This document shows positions 1 to 8,200 of a DNA stretch of 10,161 nt, piece by piece. Source of the stretch: an uncultured Actinomycetes bacterium (GTDB taxonomy: Bacteria; Actinomycetota; Thermoleophilia; Miltoncostaeales; Miltoncostaeaceae); NCBI GenBank assembly GCA_903866425.1, contig CAIPNN010000057.1:1-10161 (forward strand), given 5' to 3'. Made by a program: the position numbers and the translations under genes. The notes under the pieces are model-generated. The model saw only the letters and a list, made by a program, of their open reading frames with translations. It made no database searches and was not told the DNA's origin. Positions within the stretch are counted from its first letter, which is position 1. Every line of letters begins with the position of its first letter.

Positions 1-544
1 CTTTGCCAACTTCATCGCGCCCATCCAGATGCTGATGCCGAAGATCGCTGCCGATCACCGCGACAGCGCCATGCTGCTGGGGTTCCTGCTTGCGGTGATG
101 GGCGTCGGTGCACTCGTGGCCAACGGCCGGGTGCGCCGGTGGGCGCACGACGGGGAAAGCGGGTCGCGCACCCTGCTGGTCGGGGTGGTCATCTGCGCGG
201 TGGGCGTGATGCTGCTGGCCATCTCTCCGTGGCTTGCCACCGACCTTCTGCTGCTGGGCATCGTGGGCTTCGGGTGGGAGGTCATCTACGTGTCAGGGTC
301 GGCCACGGTGCAGCTGGATGTGCCCGAGGACATCCGCGGGCGCATGGTGGGCATGTTCTTCACGCTTGCAACCGGGGCCACGGCCATCGGCGCCGTCATC
401 ATGGGTGCGCTGTTCCAGGATCTCGGCGTCGCGCAGTGGCTGCTCATCGCCGGCGCGGTCGCCCTGGTCTGCGCACTGTTCATCCGCTTCAGGCTGCGCC
501 GTGGCATGCGCATGATCCCCATCGAGGGGACCATCGACGGGTAG
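1..544 (+). CDS. MFS transporter, C-terminal part (5' end outside window)
   Basis: This is the C-terminal 180 residues of a major facilitator superfamily permease; the reading frame is open from base 2, so the start lies upstream. About five hydrophobic segments can be seen, at visible residues ~23-41, 54-75, 78-98, 111-131 and 135-158, consistent with the last transmembrane helices of a 12-helix transporter. Before the fourth comes the stretch DVPEDIRGRMVG. This matches the conserved 'VP..lRGRv' cytoplasmic loop of the MFS_3 / EntS-like exporter branch. The protein ends with a short basic tail after the last helix. The substrate cannot be told from this fragment; relatives are usually annotated as drug or siderophore exporters. 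It stops with TAG only 6 bases before the stop of the convergent DUF427 gene, and no clear terminator is seen between them. The family call is firm; the subfamily is tentative. Confidence 0.85.
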   Translation, partial: FANFIAPIQMLMPKIAADHRDSAMLLGFLLAVMGVGALVANGRVRRWAHDGESGSRTLLVGVVICAVGVMLLAISPWLATDLLLLGIVGFGWEVIYVSGSATVQLDVPEDIRGRMVGMFFTLATGATAIGAVIMGALFQDLGVAQWLLIAGAVALVCALFIRFRLRRGMRMIPIEGTIDG

Positions 545-550
545 GGGCGC

Positions 551-919
551 CTAACCGGCCTCGGTGGGAGTGCCGGTGGTCATCTCCACCTTGAAGTCGA
601 AGAAGGCCACGTAGTCGGCGATCTCGGCGATGGCGGGCACGGGCGCTTCGTACACCCACGCCACGTCGGGCACCACCAGTGCGCCAAACCTGACGGAGCG
701 ATACGTGGCCTCTCCCCGGTGCTTGCAGAAGGTGACCGTTTCGCTGCGCTCGAACCGGTCGAGCCGCACGTCATCGGGCGGGAAGTAGCGGCTGTCGAAG
801 TCGTGGTCGCTCTGGCGCACCAGCACGGTGCGACTCGACTCGGCGATGACCTCGCCATTCAGCACCACGCGTGCGTGATCGGGGCTCGGCGTGACGGTGA
901 CGAATACCTCGTCGGTCAT
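551..919 (-). CDS. DUF427 family protein (beta-tent fold)
   Basis: A 122-residue cytosolic protein of the DUF427 family (Pfam name NTP_transf_9, although nucleotidyltransferase activity is not established). The family hallmarks are visible: RYFPPDDVRLD (residues ~44-54), the CKHRGEATY segment (~65-73, usually CPFKGEA-Y in relatives), VVPDVAWVYEAP (~82-93) and the closing IADYVAFF (~100-107). The length is normal for a single-domain member. The start is ATG at 919; a GAGGAG ribosome-binding site lies 12 bases upstream, slightly far but usable. The gene follows tRNA-Asn on the same strand with a small terminator-like hairpin between them, and it converges with the MFS gene. The biological role of DUF427 proteins is unknown, and neighbours here give no strong clue. 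Confidence 0.9.
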   Translation of the reverse strand: MTDEVFVTVTPSPDHARVVLNGEVIAESSRTVLVRQSDHDFDSRYFPPDDVRLDRFERSETVTFCKHRGEATYRSVRFGALVVPDVAWVYEAPVPAIAEIADYVAFFDFKVEMTTGTPTEAG

Positions 920-957
920 GGGGCGCTCGCACTCCTCGGCCAGTGGGCGCCGCGCTC

Positions 958-972
958 AAAAAGCGGCGCTTT
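958..972 (-). terminator. Short terminator-like hairpin downstream of tRNA-Asn
   Basis: Read on the minus strand, AAAGC-GCC-GCTTT forms a 5-bp stem with a 3-base loop, and the stem runs into TT, giving five Ts in a row. It lies about 20 bases after the 3' end of tRNA-Asn and about 40 bases before the DUF427 start, so it could end the tRNA transcript. The stem is short and A/T-based at its foot, so the call is weak. Confidence 0.4.
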
Positions 973-992
973 GCAGGAACTCCCGTTCAGAA

Positions 993-1064
993 CTCCTCGG
1001 GTAGGACTCGAACCTACAACCCTCCGGTTAACAGCCGGATGCTCTACCATTGAGCTACCGAGGA
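993..1064 (-). tRNA. tRNA-Asn (anticodon GUU)
   Basis: The minus strand folds into a complete 72-base cloverleaf. The acceptor stem is TCCTCGG/CCGAGGA and the D stem GCTC/GAGC. The anticodon stem TCCGG/CCGGA closes the loop CTGTTAA, which contains anticodon GTT. A 5-base variable loop follows, then the T stem GTAGG/CCTAC with loop TTCGAGT, and a discriminator G. All stems pair perfectly. The 3' CCA is not encoded (TTC follows), so it must be added by a CCA-adding enzyme. The 5' end lies 15 bases after the methyltransferase stop, so the tRNA either rides on that transcript or uses the candidate -10 element overlapping the stop codon. Confidence 0.97.
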
Positions 1065-1076
1065 ACGCGGTCCGGG

Positions 1077-1082
1077 ATCCTA
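1077..1082 (-). promoter_or_regulatory. Candidate -10 element for tRNA-Asn, overlapping the upstream stop codon
   Basis: On the minus strand the hexamer TAGGAT fits the TANNNT -10 consensus of actinobacterial housekeeping promoters. It ends 12 bases before the mature tRNA 5' end, so transcription would begin with a leader of about 5 bases. Its first three bases are the TAG stop of the methyltransferase gene. No good -35 hexamer is seen 16-18 bases upstream, so the call rests on the -10 alone. Confidence 0.35.
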
Positions 1083-1763
1083 GACGATCACCGGGCCGTT
1101 GATGTTTTTGGCGGGCGGTCGGAATCGGTGCACGTGCACGATCGGCCCCTGCTCGTCAATACGACCGGGGACGGGTAGGTCATCACGCACATATGCCCAC
1201 CCCGCGTCATGCATGGCCTGCACGAACGGCTTCGCATCTGGGCGCCTGGGGTCAGCGATGATCACCTCGGTGTGCGGGCCGCACAGGCGGGGAATGAGGA
1301 CGCCGAGCGCCGTCCCGTTGCGTGCCTCGTAGAGGATGTCGGCACCGATGACGAGGTCCCACGGCGCGCGATCGGTGATCAATGCGGGCGGCTCGCGCCA
1401 ATCGACCACCTCCGCCTGCATGTCGAGGCCCAGGTTCTCGGCATTCCAGCGGCTGAACTCCACAGCCTGCGGGTACCAATCGGTGCTCAGCGCCGTGGCG
1501 CCACGCATGGCCGCCACCATCGCCCCGGTACCGATTCCCGCGCCCAATTCGATGACCGTGCGCCCCGAGAGGTCCATCTGCGCCAGCAGCCCGCACAGCA
1601 CCCGACCGCTCGGCCACACCTCGGCCCAGTACGGTAGGCGCTCATCGTCGGCGAACTCGTCCTCATCGATGAGGTCTTCGGCCGACGGGGGGCGCAGAAC
1701 CCGCAGCGAGAGATCGCCCGCGGGTACGTCCTCCCAGATGCAGCGTGGGTCGTCTGGATTCAC
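1080..1763 (-). CDS. Class I SAM-dependent methyltransferase, METTL20/21-like (Methyltransf_16 / Nnt1 type)
   Basis: A 227-residue cytosolic methyltransferase. LPYWAEVWPSG (residues 43-53) precedes the core, as in the Methyltransf_16 group that includes eukaryotic METTL20/METTL21 protein-lysine methyltransferases and COG3897. SAM-binding motif I is ELGAGIGTG (72-80). The acidic residue ending beta-2 is D95 in STDWYP, and the family D-x-x-Y-E motif is ADILYE (141-146). The latter is the signature that separates this group from other Rossmann methyltransferases. Known members methylate lysines of proteins; bacterial relatives are often mislabelled nicotinamide N-methylase or L11 methyltransferase. 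The substrate here is unknown. The start is GTG at 1763; no Shine-Dalgarno is visible. A TACGCT hexamer ending 8 bases before the GTG would fit a leaderless transcript. The gene is divergent from the acidic protein gene and is followed within 15 bases by tRNA-Asn. Confidence 0.88.
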   Translation of the reverse strand: MNPDDPRCIWEDVPAGDLSLRVLRPPSAEDLIDEDEFADDERLPYWAEVWPSGRVLCGLLAQMDLSGRTVIELGAGIGTGAMVAAMRGATALSTDWYPQAVEFSRWNAENLGLDMQAEVVDWREPPALITDRAPWDLVIGADILYEARNGTALGVLIPRLCGPHTEVIIADPRRPDAKPFVQAMHDAGWAYVRDDLPVPGRIDEQGPIVHVHRFRPPAKNINGPVIV

Positions 1764-1794
1764 GGTGGGGCAGCGTAATGGGTGCCGAGGGCGC

Positions 1795-1800
1795 TATAGT
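1795..1800 (+). promoter_or_regulatory. Candidate -10 element for the acidic-protein gene
   Basis: TATAGT lies in the 71-base divergent intergenic region and matches the TANNNT -10 pattern well. It predicts a transcript start near 1807 and a leader of about 28 bases that contains the GAGGAGA ribosome-binding site (1818-1824). No convincing -35 hexamer is seen. The inner CTATAG is palindromic, but the minus strand reads TATAGC, a poorer -10. Confidence 0.4.
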
Positions 1801-1834
1801 CCCCGGCCGTCAGATCCGAGGAGACGATTTTCCA

Positions 1835-2233
1835 GTGAGTGAGACCACCGAGACAGAGGCCACCGAGACCGAGGCCGAGGCAGCCCCCGTGGAGGAGGCT
1901 GTTGCCGAGGAGACCGTCGTGGAGGAGGCCGCCGAGGCCGAGGCCGCGGTGGAGGAGATCGTCGAAGAGGGCACTCCGGCTGAGGAGTACGAGACTGAGG
2001 CCGCAGGCCCGTCCGGCCCCCGCGCCCGCGAGGGCCTGGCCACGCTGTACCTGTGCGAGCGCGGTCACCGCACCCTCGCCATCTGGAGCGAGGCCCCGCA
2101 GACCTGCCACGCACGCCCCACCCGCTCAGGTGGCGAGTGCGGCCGCCCCGTCTACCACTCGACGGAGCTGCCGGAGCAGGTGCAGAAGGCCCTCAACCCG
2201 ATCAAGGCCTCCAAGAAGTCCTCAAAGGGCTAG
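1835..2233 (+). CDS. Small protein with Glu-rich acidic N-terminus and Cys/His-rich C-terminus
   Basis: A 132-residue protein that I do not recognise. The start chosen is GTG at 1835, because GAGGAGA at 1818-1824 sits 10 bases upstream. The longer in-frame start at 1745 would overlap the divergent methyltransferase gene and the promoter region. Residues 1-57 carry 22 Glu, almost all other residues being Ala, Thr or Val, with no basic residue before R63; this half is probably disordered. Residues ~68-110 are compact, with C74-x3-H78, C91-H92, C102 and H108. The spacing resembles a small zinc-binding knuckle or ribbon, but no named family is assigned. The tail KASKKSSKG is basic, so charge is strongly polarised along the chain. 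There is no signal peptide, so it is likely cytosolic. It is divergent from the methyltransferase and ends 23 bases before a strong terminator. Confidence 0.82.
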   Translation: MSETTETEATETEAEAAPVEEAVAEETVVEEAAEAEAAVEEIVEEGTPAEEYETEAAGPSGPRAREGLATLYLCERGHRTLAIWSEAPQTCHARPTRSGGECGRPVYHSTELPEQVQKALNPIKASKKSSKG

Positions 2234-2256
2234 CAGCCCCCCCGCAGAGCACTGTG

Positions 2257-2290
2257 CGACGGGCGCCTTCTTGGCGCCCGTCGTCGTTTT
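2257..2290 (+). terminator. Intrinsic terminator after the acidic-protein gene
   Basis: GACGGGCGCC (2258-2267) pairs perfectly with GGCGCCCGTC (2273-2282) around a TTCTT loop. One more C-G pair extends the foot (2257/2283), and a TCGTTTT tail follows. It lies 24 bases after the TAG stop of the plus-strand gene. The giant minus-strand gene stops at 2293, so the hairpin could also slow readthrough from that side. On the minus strand no T-run follows it, so plus-strand function is favoured. Confidence 0.85.
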
Positions 2291-2292
2291 CG

Positions 2293-5200
2293 CTAGATAC
2301 AGAGGTCCTTGCCCATGACCCCAACGCACGCCCTGAACGGCGACAGTTGGAAGCTCGCACTCAGGTTGACGCCAAATGAATACCAAGGCCCCCATGACCA
2401 TTCCCATGGGGCGTACCAGGGGTCGGCGTCCCACGTCTGGACGTTCACGCTGACGCTGACGTTCCCGTCAATGCTGGCGTAGGGCGCCTGGCTTCCGACG
2501 AATAGTGTGAGGTTGATGGCGAAGCAGCCCTGGGCCTGCACGATGAGCAGGTTCACTGTTCCCGAGCACTTCTCGGTGTTGAACACGGCGGATGCGGAGA
2601 ACGTGCCGTCTGACGACATGTTGATGTTCGTGACGAAGTTGAATCCAGCGGCGCCGATGTTGCCGCTCAGCGAGAACTGCACGGGGCCTGGCTGACTGCA
2701 GGTCTCGGTGCAGTTGGTGAATGTGACCGTTCCATCCATGGTGGCGCCGATGGATGGGAATCCCATGGTGCCGTGCAGCGATGCGTAGAAGAGGGGCACG
2801 CCGCCGGTGCTCGCACCTTCGACGAACGAAATCGTGCCGTTCGCCTGGATCTGGCCGCTTGACGGGTCGCCCACGCTCATCGTGACGTTGGCTTCGACGC
2901 TCATGTCGGTGGGCGTCTGGGTGAGGGTTACGTCGGCGTGCCCGACGTTGAATCCCGCCAGCACCAGACGGTCGACCGAACCGCGAAGAGTGGTGGAGGG
3001 CACGCCGTTGATCTCGGTGAAGCGGCCGTCAACCGCGACGACGGTGTCGCCGATGTTCAGCTGTGCACGTCCTGACACCTCCACGTTGCCACCGGCGTTC
3101 GATACGTGGACCGCCACGTTCAACTGCAGGCCCGCCAGCTGCAGGTCGCCTGAGCCGTCAAATGCGAAGTCGCCGTTGCTCTGGAATGACCCTGACACGT
3201 TGACTGTGCCACCGGCCGCCTGGGTGCCCAGCGAGAGTGCGGCCGAGACGGTGGCGTACGCGGTACCGCCCACGTTGCCGATCGCCACCGAGCCGGTGGT
3301 CTCGAACTCGCCGAGGTTCAGCGACACGTTGTCGGCCGACAGGCTGAAGTCGCCCGCGGTGGGGGCCACCTGCTGGCCGGTCACCGTGCGCACCGTTTGC
3401 GTGCAGCCATCCTTGTAGACGAAGGTGCCCTGCAGGGTCGCCTGAAACACGGTCCCGATCTGGACGGTTCCCTCGAACGCGGCGCATGCCGGCTCGATGT
3501 CGAGGGTTGCCGGTTTGTCGGCCGTCCCGATATTGAAGCCGGCAGCGGTGGTGAGGGCGACCTTCGCGTGCAGTTGGAAGTCGCCGGTCGACTCGCTGTA
3601 GCTCATCTGGAACTCGCCGTCGGCCGTGGCGACGTCCGCGATATCGATCTTCGCCTGGATATCAAACGAGACGTCTTCAACGACGCCGTTGTCGATCGCC
3701 ACCTTGAATTCGCGGACATTGAGCATCTGGCCGAGAATGTTCACCTTGCCGGCGGCGGAGATGCTCACCTTGTTGACGCCCGGACCCACCTCGACGGCGG
3801 CGCTGAAGCGCATGTCCTCCAGCGTGAAGCCATCAACGGAGATGGCGCCCACCTGCTGCACCTCGAGCGAGGCCGACGTGGTCTCCCCGGCCTGCTTCAG
3901 GGCTCCCAGCACCTTGACGCCGCTTCCGAAGATGGTGAAGCCACCCGAGAACGACACCTCGTTGACGCCGGCGGCCTCGTCGAGATGCACCTTCAGCTGC
4001 GTCTCGTCGAACGCAACACCACCCACGGTGAATGCCCCGATGTCCAGTTGGCCGTCAAACTTCAGCGTGGGCTCGATCACGAGGGTGGCCCCGACGTCCA
4101 CTGGGGTGTCGAGGATTGTTCCGGAGAACTGGATCGAGAACCCGGGCGCAATGGGCTTGCTGTCGGGCGAAAGTTGGCAGCCGGAGGGCGCAAGGATGAA
4201 CTGGAAGAAGCTCGCAGTGGCGACGCCGCCACCCAACTGCAGCACGGCGGGTCCACCGTGCTTGCCCACTTGGAAGTCGATACACGGGTGCTCGGCTGAC
4301 AGTTCGGCGCCCACGGTGATGGGGATGCCCTGCCCCGGCACTCCAAGAGGTCCGGCGACGCTGGAGGGCAGTTGGCCCACCGCCATCAGTTTGATGCCGG
4401 GGGTGAGGGTGACGAGGTTCACCTGGAGCGTGATGGATGCCTTGTTGACGACGAGGCCGTCCACCCCGAAGGCGTCCTGCCACCCTGCGTCATCAGTAAA
4501 GGTGAGCGATGCCGACGCCGTTTGCACCATGGCGTCGTACGCAAGGCGCATCTCGAGCGTGGGCGCCTGTACCTGTTTGCCGTTGGCATCCATGCCCTGC
4601 ACGCCGAGAGTGGTGGTGGCGCCCACGGACACCGTCAGGCCGGTCGAATTGTTCTGGATTTCGAAGAACAGCGACGATGCCTGCACGCTCGACCCACCAC
4701 CGGGCAGGGTGTACGTGCCGTCGAGCGCCACCTTGGCGTTGAAGAAGCCGGTGTCGGCCTGGAGGGTGATGGTGCCAACCGCGTGCGCCGATTCGATACC
4801 AGCCATCTTGGTGAACCACTCAGGTGCGGAGTAGTCGCCGGTGACCGAGAACGAGCCCTTGGGAATCGGGATCGATCGCACGCCCACGCCGGGGAGGTTG
4901 ATGCTCATGCTGGTGTCGAATGACGACCACCCGAACCATGCGCCCGACTGCCCGCCGTTGTCCGACCCAAGCGACACGCCGTCGGCGTCGAAGCCCCCGA
5001 GGGTCCAGCCCTTGGGCGTGATCATCGAGACGATCGAACCGAAGTTGCCGAGGCCCGGCACCGACAACGACCCCATGGCATTGATTACGAAGCCGCCGTT
5101 GATGTTGTCGGGCAGATCGAACGAGGGCATGCCGACGCTGGACGGCAGAAGCCCCTCAGGCATGTCGTAGGTGACGTTGAGCGACGGGCTGCCGAGCTCC

Positions 5201-8200
5201 ACTCCCGCGCCGAGGTTGAGGTTCGGAAGGGTGGCGTACAGGGAGAAGCCCCCGCCGTCGCCGAGCCCGAGAATGGCGGTGGCCTTGGCATTGATGGGGG
5301 AGATGACCGGCGGCGCAAGCGTGGCGTCGGTGCTCAGCTTGAGGAACATCGTGCCCTTGGGGCAGGCGGGCTGCGTGCCGTCACCGCAATCGTTGGTGAG
5401 GTCCAGCTGCACATTCGAGAGCGTGAGAATGCTCGATACCTGCCAGGTGGCGAGCTTGCCGGTGATGTCCCACTTGGACACGCCCTTCTCCTCGCCGATC
5501 GAGCCGGTGAGGTTGGCGGCCGAGAGCGCGAGGCCGGGCAGTGGGGACCACGTGGGACCACCCTTGCCGGCCAGATCAAGCGCCCAGTCCTCAGAGCCCG
5601 TGTACTTGAGGTTGGCGGCGATCTGCAGGGGGTCGCTCGCGCCGCTGTCGATCTTCACCGTCGCGGAACCCGTGAGCGTCGGGCCCTTCTTCACGTCGGG
5701 CGTCCACTTGGCGGTGACGCCTTCGAGGCTCACGCCATCGGCCAGTTGCACGGGATTGATGATGGATCCCGTGACGGTGGTCGTGGCGTCCTGGTCGGGC
5801 GCGGCCTTGGTGATGGTGCCGGCCAGATTCATGGGCGATCCGCCGACGTTCAGCACGCGGGTCCCGGTGACCGACGCGGTGTAGGTGCCGTCCTCCTTCA
5901 CCGTGCCCTCCACCACGACCTTGCCCTCCTTGTCACCGGTGGCCGTGGCCTCGATGCTCCAGGCATTCTTCGCGAACGTGATCGTGGTGGTACCAGCCCA
6001 GCCGGTGGGGAGCGTGAGCAGCGGGAAGTGCGTGGCGTCAACGATCTGGCCCACCAGGCTTGACGGCGCACCGCCGGCGGCGAAGGCGTAGGTGATGGCC
6101 TTGCCCTTGCCCACGCTGAGCGGGCCGATATGCCACGACGCCGGCAGGGTGATCGCGCCGGTGGTGAGTGTGATGCCGGTGGTGCTGAGGGTGCCGCTCG
6201 CGCCCTTCACCGACACCTGACCAACCGCTAGGTCTGATTTGGAGAACGTGTACTGGGGGCCGCTTGGCTCGGACGTGGCATTCCCTGACGCCATGGAGCG
6301 GAGACCGCGCAGCGTCGCGGCGGCACCTGGGGCAAGCTTCACCGACAGGGGACTGCCACTCGCGGCGGCCTTGGCTGCCTGCGACAGCACGGCGACGGCC
6401 TGCGGTGAACCGCCGCCGCCTGCGCCGACCATCACCTGCCCGGTGGCCACGTGCCCCTCGGCGTCGCGTGCGCGCACGCGCACGACGACGGGGGACTTCG
6501 AGTTGGGGGTGCGGATGTCGGTCTGGCGCGCGGTGGGGCTGCTGATCGTGGCAGCAGGGCCGCTCACCTGACTCCAGCTGTATGTGACCGCACCGCCCCA
6601 GGCGCCACGGGTCTGGGCGGTGAGGCGCACCACGGTGCCCGGCTTGGCCGACACGAAACCGCCGCCGCCGATGGTGACGCGGGGGGTGTTGGAGCGGGCC
6701 GCACGGGCACGGCGTGCATTGCTCGCGGCAGCAGCGCGACGCGACGCAGTGGTACCTCGCACGGCACGGCGACGTGCGGTCGCGGCCGCGCGCTGTGCGG
6801 CGACGATACCGGCCCGCGCGGTGGTGTCCGCCGGGCTGAGCCCACTGCCACGCCGGGCCGTGCGCGCCAGCTTCTGGGGCACGGCCTCGACCACGGTCAC
6901 CGTCTTCCGCTGGGTGGCGCTGCGATCAGTGATGGTGAGGTCGAATACGAACTGGGTGCGGCTGGCGACAATAGGGAGGACCGCGTGGGTGGAGGGGAGG
7001 GTCGCGCTGTCGATGCGCGCAGTAGGCGTCACACGACCCTTGCATGCCCGGAGCTTCGCGACATCGCCGGGCGTGAGGCAGCGCTGGCTCCAGCGGTACG
7101 TGAGGGAGATGCCGTTGCCCACGCTGGATGTGCCGTCGAGGGCCACACGACGGTGATAGGCGGTCATCTCGCGAACAGCGCTTACGACCCTGGGCGTCGC
7201 GGTGGCACCCACAGTGATGTGCGCGCGCACCGGCATCGGTGCCTTGCGCATTCCGGCCTGCAGGCTGCCGTCGCTGGCGCGCCCGCGCGCCTGCCACACC
7301 ATGTCAGCGCGCGATGCGCCCTGACCCGGGGCAGCGGCCAGGTGCACCACCACGCCCGGGGTGCGCGCCTTGCCGCGCACCGTTCCCCGGTAGCCACACG
7401 CCACGGTGCGTCGGGTCGGTGCACTGCATTGCCAGCCGGAAGGCGCGGTGATGCGCGCGACGCGCACATTCGCGGGCAGACGGCCGGTTGCGGAGAGGCC
7501 GCTGACCGGATCGGTGCCCTCGTTTCGCAGGATCATCGACATCGTGCCCACGCCACCCGACGTGGGCTCCTGCGTCACCGCCATCGACGGGCGCAGGGAG
7601 TTGGGGTTGTCGACGACCTCCACCTTCATGGGGAGGGTCTTCGTGGTGTTTGATCCGGCGACCGCTGCGTTGATGACTCCGAGAGCGGCCGTGCGGTCAG
7701 GCTTCGTGGGGCGCACTGTCACGAGCACGTTCCCGAAGGTGGCATCTGGGGCCACCGGGGCGGATGGCGTGAACGTGCATGCCACGTCGGGCCCGGGGGC
7801 ACACGTGACACCCTCGCCGGGTTGCACCGCCTTCAGGCCCATTGCGGCACCAATCTGCTGACGGATGCTCACCGGCACGCCTGGCTTCAGTGCATCGCCG
7901 CCGCTGTTGAACAGCGCGATGCGGTATGTGAAGTCGTCCAGTGCGGGCACGCGTTGGGTGCTGCCATCGACCCACCGGGTCCAGGTGGACTTGGCGAGGA
8001 AGAACACCCGGGGCGTGGCAACGGGGTCGCCGGGGTCGACGATGGCAAGGGCAACGGTCCGGTCCACCCCGCGAACGCCGTTCTTGCGACCAATGGGTGC
8101 GAACACGATCTTCCCGGGGCCGGCGGGCATGCCTGCGGGAGCCGAGAGCATCAGGTCGAAATGCGCTTCTGCGCGCGGTCTGAGTGATCCGGCCGAGCGG

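Noticed and set aside
719..1102. 127-codon plus-strand open frame across the DUF427 start and tRNA-Asn
   Set aside because: It reads through a perfect tRNA gene in antisense and overlaps two well-supported minus-strand genes.
1745..1834. N-terminal extension of the acidic-protein gene from an upstream ATG
   Set aside because: It would overlap the methyltransferase coding region and run through the -10 element and ribosome-binding site; the GTG at 1835 has the properly spaced GAGGAGA.
1839..1998. GAG/GCC-rich repetitive DNA as a possible tandem repeat element
   Set aside because: The repetition follows codon use of a Glu/Ala-rich coding sequence; no constant repeat unit or spacing is present.
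3397..4299. 300-codon open frame on the plus strand inside the giant gene
   Set aside because: Another antisense frame overlapping the previous one; His/Gly/Arg/Asp-rich without any domain.
3626..4834. 402-codon open frame on the plus strand inside the giant gene
   Set aside because: Shadow of the beta-repeat coding strand, rich in Ser/Thr/Pro as expected for antisense of such sequence; no start signal or recognisable motif.
6451..7653. 400-codon open frame on the plus strand inside the giant gene
   Set aside because: Antisense frame of a high-GC coding region. Its translation is low-complexity Gly/Arg/His/Ala with no domain, while the minus-strand frame has coherent PKD and DUF11-like signatures.
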